A stretch of DNA of 12,651 nucleotides, from assembly GCA_003118195.1 (NCBI GenBank), contig BEXV01000822.1:21941-34591 (forward strand). The letters run 5' to 3'. Positions within the stretch are counted from its first letter, which is position 1; each line of letters begins with the position of its first letter. This DNA is from Hemicentrotus pulcherrimus (taxonomy: Eukaryota > Echinodermata > Echinoidea > Camarodonta > Strongylocentrotidae). Below are positions 1 through 8,052 of the stretch, one piece after another. The notes beneath the pieces were generated by a model that did no database searches, was not told the DNA's origin, and worked only from the letters and a program-made list of their open reading frames with translations. The position numbers were made by a program, and so were the translations under genes.

Positions 1-18
1 TATATATATATATATATA
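1..18. repeat. (TA)n microsatellite at the window edge
   Basis: The first 18 bases are uninterrupted TA dinucleotides. The run is cut by the window edge, so its true length is unknown. No function is implied. Confidence 0.95.
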
Positions 19-711
19 GGTCATTTTTCAAACTGTTTGGGTTTTCAGCAAGCATACAATATATCCCCTATTTGGAGCCAGAAGGGCATTAACCTATAAT
101 GTAAAATAATGTGACCTACATGTACATGTACATGTAGGACAACATTGGAGTTACAATCTGGTTATCCTGCATTTTCAGTCATTTAACCAAGTGTAAATTA
201 ATCTCAAGTCCAAGGTGAACTTACATATGGCATATTAAAGAGAGGAAGGGAGATGGAAAAAATTCACTCAATATCTGGTCATCAATTGTATTCAAAGTCT
301 ACAGCAAAAGATGTTTTCTCAAGTTCAAAATTTCTCAATGAATCAGAATGCTTTTTGAAATGGTTATCAATTATATAAATCATATTGGAAGAATCTTTTT
401 TTTTAAGTATAACATGATAGAGTGACCAATATTACCTCTCAAATAATAGGAATCAAATAGGTTACTGTACTACAGTATTCACTGAGCTGTGGGTTTGCCA
501 AGAATAAGCTTTCATGTTGTCTGTCATTTGTCATTTTAGAAGGGCTCCCTCTCATGTGCAGAGATGGATAATACTAGGACATATAGTACATGGAGAGTTG
601 GATTTAAAAATGTTAGGTTGCTACATAGTTGTAGTGGAGATTTAATGTTGATAAAACTTAAGCAACAGCTATATGTAGTTCAGTTCACAGACAGACATAA
701 TTATAAACAGA
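19..711. other. Non-coding stretch, no gene seen
   Basis: AT-rich sequence without an open frame of useful length on either strand and without recognisable protein motifs. The only structured item is the palindrome at 115-138, listed separately. It could be intergenic or intronic; nothing in the sequence decides this. Confidence 0.6.
115..138. repeat. 24-bp perfect palindrome built on TGTACA/CATG
   Basis: The segment starts CCTACATGTA, ends TACATGTAGG and equals its own reverse complement over 24 bases. Symmetry stops at an A on both flanks (114 and 139). The centre is a six-base TGTACA/CATGTA repeat, so the symmetry may simply come from a short self-complementary microsatellite. The symmetric GG/CC ends outside the repeat make it slightly more than that. 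Confidence 0.85.
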
Positions 712-790
712 GAGATTGATGGATGGATTGATTAAGAAATATATAGATAAATAGATGGGTAGGTAGGTAGGTAGGTTAGTAGACAGACAG

Positions 791-824
<34 letters not shown>

Positions 825-890
825 GTAGATAGATAGGTAGATAAATAGGAAGGTAGATAGATAGGTGAATAGATAGATAGATAGAATGAT
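712..890. repeat. Compound tetranucleotide microsatellite (GATG/GGTA/GACA/GATA)
   Basis: A GATG-rich start passes through GGTAGGTA and GACAGACA into a pure run of about eight AGAT units (about 791-824), followed by interrupted GATA/GGTA units up to about 890. Any open frame across it, such as the Ile/Tyr/Ser/Leu-rich one on the minus strand, is only a translation of the repeat. Confidence 0.95.
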
Positions 891-1340
891 ATACATAAAC
901 AAGATCATGATTACCAGCACATACAGAGAGTCATTTTCTGCTGTTAGTCAGTGAAATGTACCTTGGAAATATGAAACCTATAATATGGTCAGAAATGAAC
1001 CATATATATAGATAAGGAGGAGGAAATAGAAAGAGCATTGGTCTTTTGGTCTTGCAAACTAGCAAAAATAGTCTAAAATATGACTATGATAATTGAAAAT
1101 AATAAGCTCCTCAAGGCTCACTCGATTAAAAAAAAAGAGTAAAATACTTCATCAATTAACATGAGGAAGTTGGGTTGTGGGTTGCAACATTTTATGTTAA
1201 TTAGATATTTACTTACATGTATTAGAGATATTTAAGTCTGTTCACAAATTAGTGCTTCACCACTTGCTAAGTAGATTTACTTTATTAAAGAAACCCACTC
1301 TAAACATTTTTTCTTTTCTTTTCTCACACAAATGCACACA
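891..1340. other. Non-coding stretch, no gene seen
   Basis: AT-rich sequence between two microsatellites. No open frame, RNA gene or inverted-repeat element is apparent. Confidence 0.6.
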
Positions 1341-1358
1341 CTCTCTTCCCTCTCTCTC

Positions 1359-1407
<49 letters not shown>

Positions 1408-1467
1408 CTTTCTCTCACTCACTCTCTCTTTCCTTCTCTCCTTCTCCCTTCTCCCCCTCTCCCCCTC
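1341..1467. repeat. CT-rich polypyrimidine tract with (CT)17 core and short (TA)n
   Basis: A polypyrimidine tract with a pure CT run at about 1362-1395, a TA run at about 1395-1407, then interrupted CTCACT and CTTCTCC units to about 1467. A long one-sided pyrimidine strand of this kind can form triplex or slipped DNA. The Ser/Leu-rich open frame over it is an artefact of the repeat. Confidence 0.93.
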
Positions 1468-1577
1468 TGTAATATTCTAAGTATCACTTTCATTTTATAT
1501 TGTGAACAAATTCTTCTAATTCAATAGATCAATCACTGTTGTATGCTTTATGTATTTTGTCGATTTTCTTGAATTGG

Positions 1578-1578
1578 N
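1578..1578. other. Ambiguous base (N)
   Basis: A single N in the sequence. It marks an unresolved base and shows that single-base errors elsewhere in the window, including the stop codon in the channel gene, must be considered. Confidence 0.99.
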
Positions 1579-1590
1579 GAAGTTATTATC

Positions 1591-1777
1591 ATGTGCGCTC
1601 TGGGTACGGTCTGTATGCGTACTGTATGCGCCCTGTATGCGCTCAGCGCGCTAGCAACACGCTATGCATTTGGTGTCAAAAGTTGGACGCACGACAACGC
1701 ACTGGACAAAATTGCAAATTTCCTATGCGATGGCCGTGCGTTCCTCATGCGTCCTCCCTGTGTGACCGGGCCTTTAC
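1591..1777. repeat. CpG-rich repetitive patch with TATGCG words, possible mobile-element fragment
   Basis: The patch is much richer in CpG than its surroundings. It holds an 11-bp period repeat, CTGTATGCG at 1611, 1622 and 1633, and further related words (CTATGCATT, CCTATGCGAT, CTCATGCGTC) downstream. It ends in TGTGACCGGGCCTTTAC, which resembles the ends of short non-autonomous DNA transposons. No matching inverted end is visible on the left, so the boundary and class are unknown. The short open frames across it show no domain and read as translated repeat. Confidence 0.4.
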
Positions 1778-1784
1778 TTTGACA

Positions 1785-2809
1785 CATACATGTTACACGT
1801 ACACGTACTTCCTTGTCATCAGCAAAAGCAGTTCCTTGAAGATGACAAGGAGCCACAGAGACTTTCAACTGTTCTTTAATTACTTGTGAATCTCAGTCAT
1901 TCAAATTGTCTGCCTGCGAGACAATAGACAAGGAAATATACACACCCAAGCTACAGGTTACTCTGTAAGTGAGATATTCTTGGGAAGATTCTTGAGTTTA
2001 AACCAACTACCAATGTAGTACAAACCCTTTCACACTCAAGGAAAAAATCGTATACAGAAACATTTCATAAAGAGAAATATTACATCTTTAAAAGCAGAAG
2101 AGGATTCTATGACACTTGATTCAAGTTGTGTAATAATGTGATTAAAAGAAGGCCTATTTTGGAGGATATTGCTTAATGTCCACCACATTTTTCAGTTTGC
2201 TACTACACAACATGTAAACAGCGAGTCATGCAACTGGTTCTTTAACAAGTTCTCAAAATATTGAAAAAATGCCCTGAAAGCCATGTTGCTTTGTAACATG
2301 CTTTATATGACATTTACACAAGAAAAAACGAATTACTATTGATGAGAAGGGAGTTACTCGTCTATTTTTACATTGCGTTAACACCCTTCTAATTCTGTGC
2401 AGCCACATATGTATCTTATAAACAATTATAGTTTTACATCTAAATTGGGGAAAGAAAAACTTCTGAAATGTACATTTGAATTTTCTGAATTTCATTTATA
2501 CATTTTATTGTATAATATAGATATACATTTTGAAAATGAACAATCATTTCCTTCATATTTAAATTCATGACGTTATTATCCTGAATTAATCGAAATATGA
2601 TACTGAAACTTTATTTCCTTTTCTGAAATATGTGTACGTCACTAAAGCACTGCTTATAGATTCCAATCTCATGCCTCCATACATGAATTAGGAATGTTGT
2701 CTAGTATTAGGATAATTATACACATACACTTCTTTGAAAATTGGTGTTTGGAAGTGGTATGATAGTGGTATCCAAAGCTTCTGACTTCATATTTTTCATA
2801 TCTCCTTTA
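1785..2809. other. Non-coding stretch, no gene seen
   Basis: AT-rich DNA. A short minus-strand open frame near 2253-2495 has no recognisable motif and looks like chance. No structured repeat was found. Confidence 0.55.
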
Positions 2810-2950
2810 TTAGATGTTTTTAAAGAACCTCTCAAAACTCTCCTAGTAATTAATCATTCACTTCTGCTTCCTGTATGGTCATTCACTCTGGAGCACTGTG
2901 AAACTATTTAATATGTGCGAGAGCGCTATATGAATGACTTTGTTGTAACT
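2810..2950 (+). mobile_element. Decayed LINE 3' end (L2/CR1-like), RT C-terminus plus tail
   Basis: The frame starting at 2810 reads LDVFKEPLKTLL. This matches the FKxxLKTxL pattern at the extreme C-terminus of L2/CR1-type non-LTR reverse transcriptases. It is followed by GAGCACTGTGA (2891-2901) and GCGCTATATGAATG (2923-2936), the kind of 3' tail sequence typical of such elements in marine invertebrates and fish, and then by a degenerate TCTATC repeat. Only the last part of the element remains, as expected for a 5'-truncated insertion. The clade is inferred from motif memory. Confidence 0.6.
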
Positions 2951-3088
2951 ATCATCTCTATCTATATATGGATTAATAATCTTGTCTCATAGGAAAACTA
3001 TGACCTTACATTTCTTTGAAAAAGAGTGTTTTTAAGTTCCATGACACAGAGGCGATGACCAAATTGCTAACTTCAACCCTGGTCCAAA

Positions 3089-3103
3089 CCTAACCCTAAC
3101 CCT
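3089..3103. repeat. Short interstitial telomere-like CCCTAA repeat
   Basis: About two and a half units of the CCCTAA hexamer. It is far too short to be a telomere. Such snippets are common in AT-rich invertebrate DNA and may lie inside the neighbouring LINE remnant. Confidence 0.7.
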
Positions 3104-3156
3104 TGATCTGAATCAGTAATGAAATAAAAGTCAAGAGCAATTACTACCAATGATAA

Positions 3157-3370
3157 TGGAATAGACTCCCCAAATCACCTAGAGATTGTAAGACTGTAGT
3201 GAAGTCAAACCTTAAAAAAACACACCTAGGCTAATGGCAAGTGTTTTCTCCTAATTACGTTTTGTTCTGTTTCATTGTAAGCAGTTTCAAAGTATTGTTG
3301 TCATTTTGTTTAATCTGTTTTTAAATGTAACCACTCTGAGCACAATCGGGTGAATAAGTTTTGGAAAATG
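3157..3370 (+). mobile_element. Second decayed LINE 3' end with WNxLP motif
   Basis: From 3157 the frame reads WNRLPKSPRDCKTVVKSNLK before ending at a stop at 3232-3234. This fits the WNxLP...S...FKxxLK signature that closes the reverse transcriptase of L2/CR1-type LINEs, with F replaced by S or N. Downstream lies a 3' UTR-like stretch containing CACTCTGAGCACAATCGGGTGAATAAG (given here only in part: CTCTGAGCAC near 3331), similar in layout to the tail of the element at 2810-2950. A stop directly upstream (3154-3156) shows the frame is already broken. Confidence 0.6.
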
Positions 3371-4532
3371 TCTGCATTATTAATATATTAACTAGCATTT
3401 TCTGTGCTCTACATAGTCAGTTATATAACAGCGTTTACAAAATGGATAATACATAATAATGAATTAAACAGTACAAACTTTGGAAGGAATAAACAAAGGG
3501 GGTTTAACTTTTCCTGGAAGAGATATATTTCAAACAATTTCTGAACTTGGTCTGTGGAATTACCTTGTGAGTTGGTGAAGGTGGGTTATTGTTCCATTCT
3601 TTGGAATAATTATTGAGTTACAGTTGAGCAAGTACCATAACATCAAGTTTTCTTTCATTTATTCAGGAGGGGGACTTAATATGTATTTTGTAAAAACATC
3701 TATAAAGCAATTGGACAACTTGACCTTCCTCTTTGAATACAAATATGGTTTTTAGTTTGGCATAATAAAGCTCATGCAAAGTAAAACAAAAATTGCAGAG
3801 TTAAGAAAAATCAGTACTTTTGCCATATAAACAGTCAACAAATAAATCTTCTCAATAGCTCTTGATTCTATAATAAATGGATTATCCCAAATTAGAAATT
3901 GAATTTGTTTCTTTGTAATAAAGTTACACACATTAGGGATAAAATTTCACTCAATTGGGGTGTCACTTGTAAAGCTTATATCACATACTGCCATTAAAAA
4001 TGTGATACCATGGGATTAATCAGTGGTCAGAAAATACAAAAAGAAAGGCATGCAATAAACCCTTTTAACTTCTGAAACATCATGTGATGTTTACATATTA
4101 CTTGGGATTTGGGAAGTTAAGCTTGTTTGAAGATTGAATGTCTTATAATAACTATTTTTAAGTGCCATTTTAAGCACCCAAGAGGCATATCACATTCAGC
4201 CTTTGTAACAAATTATACAAAAGGCTGTACCCATTAACTTTTATGTCTGACTAGTCATATAGTTCATTTGCATGAGGGTTGAATCTTTTGATATAACTGT
4301 CAGGATATATGATCATATTTCTATTTTACTCATGTAAATCTTAGCCTCTACTCTTGAATTCTAACCAAACGTATCCAAAATAAACAAAATTTATTGCAAA
4401 TGATAAAGTAGCGAAGTATTAAAATGGCTGGTAGTGATTATTTCTCAAGGCTATTATATGGTCCAAGTCCTGTCATCTATTAACCTTGCGGTATGATATT
4501 ACCTGACATATCAACTCATCAGGATCGCAAAA
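3371..4532. other. Non-coding stretch, no gene seen
   Basis: More than 1.1 kb of AT-rich sequence with no coding potential, RNA gene or clear repeat structure. One ATTTGCAT octamer lies at 4266-4273 and is compatible with chance. Confidence 0.55.
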
Positions 4533-4659
4533 GGCCTGTCTTCACTAGCTCGAGATTGCATCTCCGGCTATTTAAACTATCCCGATGCAAACTATCCAGC
4601 TAATTTGCGTCTTCATCAGCCCGAAGTTGCGATTAACAGGGTATTCGGTCGGGATTGTC

Positions 4660-4679
4660 ATCCCAAGATATCTTGGGAT
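4660..4679. repeat. 20-bp perfect palindrome inside the fold-back element
   Basis: ATCCCAAGATATCTTGGGAT reads the same on both strands; symmetry stops at 4659/4680. It sits between the arms of the element at 4533-4925. Confidence 0.9.
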
Positions 4680-4683
4680 AGTT

Positions 4684-4723
4684 TGCAAAATATCCCACTA
4701 TTTGGCAAAATATCCAGCTATTT
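4684..4723 (+). repeat. 20-bp tandem duplication within the fold-back element
   Basis: TGCAAAATATCCCACTATTT is followed directly by GGCAAAATATCCAGCTATTT. A third, weaker copy (GCAAAATATCTCAAGCTAATTT-like) begins near 4774. Confidence 0.8.
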
Positions 4724-4925
4724 TTCCAGTGCGTCTTCACCAGACTGAAGACTCGTATTATGTGCGAACAATGAGCAAAATATCTCAAGCTAATTTCTCA
4801 AGGTCGAGTTTCAAGTTTTGAGGTCGAATCTCGAGCTGATGAAGACACGATTTGTAACTTCGGGATAATTTCCCAAATCAGAAATAGCGGGCTATTTGGC
4901 AATCTCGAGATGATGAGGGCGCGCC

Positions 4926-5286
4926 AAGAGAAACCAACTCAAGGGAAGGTCAGTAGCCTATTGTATTGACCTACTTAGCGACTAATGTGTTTTGAATACT
5001 TAACGTGTCATTGTCTCGTCAAAGCATATCAAAAGATAATGGAAAAGGTTATCTGTTTAGATTCAGAAGGGCATTAGAAAGTTTTTTTTAAAGTCAAAAG
5101 TATAAGTTAATGTTCTACTGGCTATCAGCAGACAATGTTTCCTTATAATATGATAATTAGCAAGAATTGAGTTTAAAATAAACTTAACTGATTACTTAGT
5201 TAATCTTCATAATTTTTGCCTAGTATTATTTCCTGGGAAATCATATGAATTGATCCATTTAGGACATGAAATCAAAAGTTATCTCT
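4926..5286. other. Non-coding stretch, no gene seen
   Basis: AT-rich sequence between the fold-back element and a TA run. No gene or RNA is recognised. Confidence 0.55.
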
Positions 5287-5317
5287 TATATATATATATA
5301 TATATACAAAAAAAAAA
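5287..5317. repeat. (TA)n microsatellite followed by an A run
   Basis: About ten TA units followed, after TATACA, by a run of A. Ordinary simple repeat. Confidence 0.93.
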
Positions 5318-5556
5318 GCTGTGATAAACATTGTCAATCACTGTCTTTGTATCGCATTTCAGGATGAACACTTTGTGACGATTGTCGTTGGACATAGGGT
5401 AGTTGATTGATATGCTGAAATTTCATTACCCGGTATATGCAGAATTTAGAAACACATACATCATTTCCACCTACCCGCATTGGGTTAGACATCACGCAAG
5501 CATACCTGTATATACAAGGCCGCTCAGCGCACATCTCTGAAAAATACTTTTTGCAA

Positions 5557-5578
5557 AGTCATATACCGGTATATGACT
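5557..5578. repeat. 22-bp perfect palindrome centred on ACCGGT
   Basis: The segment begins AGTCATATACC, ends GGTATATGACT and is fully self-complementary. The flanking CAAA and TTTG (with a two-base interruption) extend an imperfect palindrome to about 30 bp. A related ACCCGGTATATG occurs at about 5429-5440, so the core word may belong to a local repeat. Confidence 0.88.
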
Positions 5579-6489
5579 CTTTGTTCAATCTAACTTTATG
5601 ATGCCTTTGATAGCTTCTTATCAACATGTTATATGGAAACCCTTGACCTAAGGCAAGATAATCTATTAGCAATGACTTTATTGGCATATATTTAGGAGCC
5701 ATAAAGTATACCTTATAGGCAAAGGAGAAGTGAAAATGGACTTTGGAGTTATTTCGAATCATCTAAATGGGATTACCTGACCTATTTAGCTATGACATAT
5801 GTATGGTTTGTCATTTATGTTAATGCTGTCATTGTCATTTTGTTTTCTTCTTCAGTTTTGTACATATTATGTGTGTGTGAGTTTGGTGCATGTTCTTTTA
5901 ATATGTACATAACAAAATAAAGTAATATTTGAAGGGAGTATAAGTACACTCCAACAAAAAAGTGTGTGTGTGTGTGTGTGTGCGTTGTTCTAACCTACAT
6001 GTTAATGAAAGAACATACTGCTGATTTTTTTTTTTTTTTGTGCTCGATATGTGACAATCAAATGTTAAATAATGACTGATAATTCATCTCTGATATTTAT
6101 TCTAAGCCGTAAGCATGATAAGAAAGAGATGGAAAAGTTAAAAATTGCCAGATAACAAAATATGAAAGAAAGACAGCGCTGGAATGTGTATGTTTTCAAT
6201 ATTGACTCTGATTCAGGAAGATTTGCATTTCAAAACTTGGGTGAAAGTAGAGAACAAGGGATTAGAGTGGGGGAAGGGAGGGGTATTCCTTACAAATTCT
6301 GGAAGATTTCAAACTTGACCCTCCTTAGTCCTTAAAACAATTTCTGGTTGTCATGAAACTCATTTGCAATAACATGTTGCAGTGATTGTTATTAGCTATT
6401 GAAATCATAGCGGTTGATTGGCTGTGAGAAAATGTGTTATAGAATTGGGATAGTTGTTATCATTAAAATGTTTTAAGAAATAGAGTCCT
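5579..6489. other. Non-coding stretch with a possible cryptic terminal exon
   Basis: No coding gene is seen. Short minus-strand frames at 5559-5762 and 5334-5534 show no known domain. A strong splice-acceptor-like pyrimidine tract ending in CAG at 5853-5855 is followed by AATAAA at 5916-5921 and the GT run at 5962-5982. That is the order expected for a small 3'-terminal exon, but no upstream exon was identified. Confidence 0.5.
5962..5982 (+). repeat. (GT)n microsatellite
   Basis: About ten uninterrupted GT units. Another short GTGTGTG lies at about 5870-5879, and a 14-base T run follows at about 6026-6039. Confidence 0.95.
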
Positions 6490-6560
6490 GGGCCCATATT
6501 TGTTGAACCTTACAGGTTGTCAAGTAACTATGTACTATGCGAAGTCATGAATATGGGCCT
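6490..6560. mobile_element. 70-bp element with GGCCCATATT terminal inverted repeats
   Basis: GGCCCATATT at 6491-6500 is matched by its exact reverse complement AATATGGGCC at 6550-6559. The interior holds small hairpins such as AACCT-TAC-AGGTT near 6506-6518. The size and the GGGCCCATATT end are like very small MITE-type or solo inverted-repeat insertions seen in marine invertebrates. Chance cannot be excluded for a 10-bp match at this distance. Confidence 0.4.
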
Positions 6561-6632
6561 TGGTGGAGGGTCATGAATCTTATGACCATTGTATGAGAAT
6601 GAGAAGAAGAAAAAAATATATAAAATATATAA

Positions 6633-6786
6633 GGACAGTATTTGATAGCTGACACAATTTAACATGACTTACTACCTCAAAAGTTACAGTCTTTGTTAAG
6701 TGGATGGAGGGACAGTATTTAACAGCTGACATTATTTGCAACAACTCACTTTCTGATAATTGGGACATCCCCTTTTCATCAGACTA
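6633..6786 (+). repeat. Diverged 77-bp tandem duplication
   Basis: GGACAGTATTTGATAGCTGACA at 6633 recurs as GGACAGTATTTAACAGCTGACA at 6710, exactly 77 bases later (shared core GGACAGTATTT and AGCTGACA). Similarity then weakens along the unit. The short minus-strand frame spanning it reads a similar peptide twice and is a by-product of the duplication. Confidence 0.7.
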
Positions 6787-6871
6787 CCTGAAGGCCAATA
6801 GCCATCGGAACTAGCGCAACGTTATCTTGACAGTTCTTTTCAGGGGATGCTAAACATGATCACATGGGCGA

Positions 6872-7015
6872 GGGGGGGGGGGGGGTCCCTGTGCCCCTTG
6901 TTTACCCCCTTCTTCATACAGAGAGGTACAGAGTCAACCCCCTCACTAAAAACAGGGGAATAGTGAGAAGGGGGCAAGTGGGATTAATGTTTCTTACTGT
7001 TCCCCCTCCCCTTTA
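6872..7015. repeat. G14 run and C/G-rich inverted block
   Basis: A 14-base G homopolymer (6872-6885) is followed by CCCCTTG...CCCCCTTCTT. About 70 bases later comes AGAAGGGGGCAAG, then CCCCCTCCCC. The left and right parts are roughly reverse complements, which suggests a degenerate fold-back repeat. The homopolymer is also prone to sequencing-length error and could form G-quadruplex structures. Confidence 0.5.
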
Positions 7016-7332
7016 AGCAATTTTCTATGTCCTTTGATTAAACTTCATAAAAGTAGTTTAATAGAGCGAAAAAAATAGTTAACAAAAAAATACTTTCTTC
7101 ACTCTGTGGGGTGCATTGGTCCTCTTCAGCTCTGAAGATTCTTGCAGATGGTGATCTAAAATTGTGTTAAAGGGATCCAGGAACTTTGTCTCAGATTCTG
7201 AAACAAAATTCTGGAGTTTGCTCATGATGCAATGATAATTATAAACTTTAAGGTCAGTCAGGAACCCCGTGACTTTTACAAGCCGATCGCCTGCCTGATA
7301 ATCAAGATATTTATGATTGAAATTACAAATTT

Positions 7333-7359
7333 TGAAAACCGTTCACCTGACGGTTTTCA
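7333..7359. repeat. Perfect 10-bp-stem hairpin (TGAAAACCGT / ACGGTTTTCA)
   Basis: Left arm 7333-7342, loop TCACCTG at 7343-7349, right arm 7350-7359. It lies in the middle of the MITE-like element. It is not followed by a T run and there is no bacterial context, so it is not a terminator. Confidence 0.85.
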
Positions 7360-7392
7360 TAACACTACAGTCTATTGGGGAAAACGAGTATG

Positions 7393-7420
7393 GTAAAACC
7401 GGTCACTCAACGATTTTTAC
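7393..7420. repeat. Second, bulged copy of the same hairpin
   Basis: GTAAAACCG (7393-7401) and CGATTTTTAC (7411-7420) pair with one bulge around GTCACTCAA. The arm and loop order AAAACCGKTCACYYRACGRTTTT is shared with the hairpin at 7333-7359, so one appears to be a copy of the other. Confidence 0.7.
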
Positions 7421-7606
7421 TTTTTTGAGGCACTTCTTGATCATTTTGAAGCGCAATTTTTTAAGGGCTTCAATATTACACCATATCACAGACACTGGTA
7501 ACATGTAGGACCATGTATCTCAGACTTAACATTGTTAAACAATCCCTTTAATTGCTGCATGAGGCAGTGTGCATGTTAAGGTATGCAAAAGGATTCACAA
7601 AGGTTT

Positions 7607-7623
7607 AAAAAAAAAAAAAAAAA
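7607..7623 (+). repeat. A17 homopolymer
   Basis: An uninterrupted run of 17 A just downstream of the MITE-like element. No retroposed gene or SINE body is recognised immediately upstream, so it is treated as a simple repeat. Confidence 0.9.
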
Positions 7624-7846
7624 GAAATATTTAGTGTATTATGAATACTTTGTGCTTTTCTATTTCTAGAAATGTTTAAACTTATTTCAAGTAAAATTTC
7701 TTTTGGCAGAAACATTCCCCTGTCGATTAATTTCGTGGTTATCGTGCTGCCAAGAAACGTTTGGGACTGATTTTTTTTTTTGTCATTTCATTTTAGGCAT
7801 TGCGTTGTAGCTCAAAATAGCGAGACATTTCGCAAAGGAAACTCTT

Positions 7847-8052
7847 TGACGTGAGCACCGATTCGGCTCCCCCTGACTCATCGAAGGGAAGGTTTATGCA
7901 CGTACCCATGCAGCTTGTCACATGGGGGTTAGAAAGTAGGGGGAGGGGGGAAGTGCTCAAAATCCTGACACTAAAAGTTTGTTCCCCTTGCTTTCACGTG
8001 ACTCTGGCAGGACGTTTATAAGGCAGTGACTAAAAAGTTTGTGATTCATTTG
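7847..8052 (+). promoter_or_regulatory. Candidate distal promoter of the Kir gene
   Basis: In order: a CRE-like TGACGTGA (7847-7854), a consensus AP-1 site TGACTCA (7874-7880), a G-rich block (7938-7950), a palindromic E-box TCACGTGA (7994-8001), a TATA-like TTTATAAG (8015-8022), and an initiator-like TTCATTT whose A (8048) lies 32 bases after the TATA start. The order and spacing fit a core promoter on the + strand, about 1.5 kb before the channel ATG. It would need a long or spliced 5' UTR; a good acceptor, TTCTTTTTCAG, ends at 8840. Individual motifs are short and could be chance. Confidence 0.25.

Larger units (their letters stand above)
4533..4925. mobile_element. Fold-back (MITE-like) element with long imperfect inverted arms
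   Basis: The left end (GGCCTGTCTTCACTAGCTCG from 4533) matches the reverse complement of the right end (GGCGCGCCCTCATCATCTCG) and both continue CGAGATTGC. Similarity goes on inward through CCGGCTATTT-like and TATCCCGA-like blocks for about 100 bases per arm. The word GTCTTCAYCAGC occurs three times on + (about 4539, 4610, 4733) and once, as GCTGATGAAGAC, on - (about 4836-4847). Tandem 20-bp units (4684-4703 and 4704-4723) and a central palindrome lie between the arms. No transposase is present. No clear target duplication could be fixed, so the exact ends and superfamily are uncertain. Confidence 0.6.
7167..7550. mobile_element. MITE-like element, TTAA-AGGGAT inverted ends
   Basis: TTAAAGGGAT at 7167-7176 pairs with ATCCCTTTAA-type sequence at 7542-7551 as an exact 10-bp inverted repeat. 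If TTAA is the duplicated target, the element has AGGGAT ends, the arrangement used by piggyBac-type elements. The interior (about 370 bp) has no coding potential. It carries two related hairpins (7333-7359 and 7393-7420) and a subterminal CTCAGA word near both ends in direct orientation. Superfamily assignment is inference from the TTAA alone. Confidence 0.45.

Noticed and set aside
732..920. Minus-strand open frame over the GATA repeat
   Set aside because: It is a translation of a tetranucleotide microsatellite, giving repeated Ile/Tyr/Leu/Ser.
1252..1527. Plus-strand open frame over the CT tract
   Set aside because: Ser/Leu repeats come from the CT microsatellite. There is no domain, and codon pattern and context do not support a gene.
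3089..3103. Telomeric sequence or chromosome-end junction
   Set aside because: Fewer than three hexamer units, inside ordinary sequence on both sides.
4800..4850. tRNA-like B box (GGTCGAATCTC) suggesting a tRNA or SINE
   Set aside because: There is no matching A box or cloverleaf at the right distance; the word is part of the fold-back element.
79..5076. Shared 13-mer CAGAAGGGCATTA at 79-91 and 5064-5076
   Set aside because: The match does not extend beyond the 13 bases, so no repeat family can be supported.
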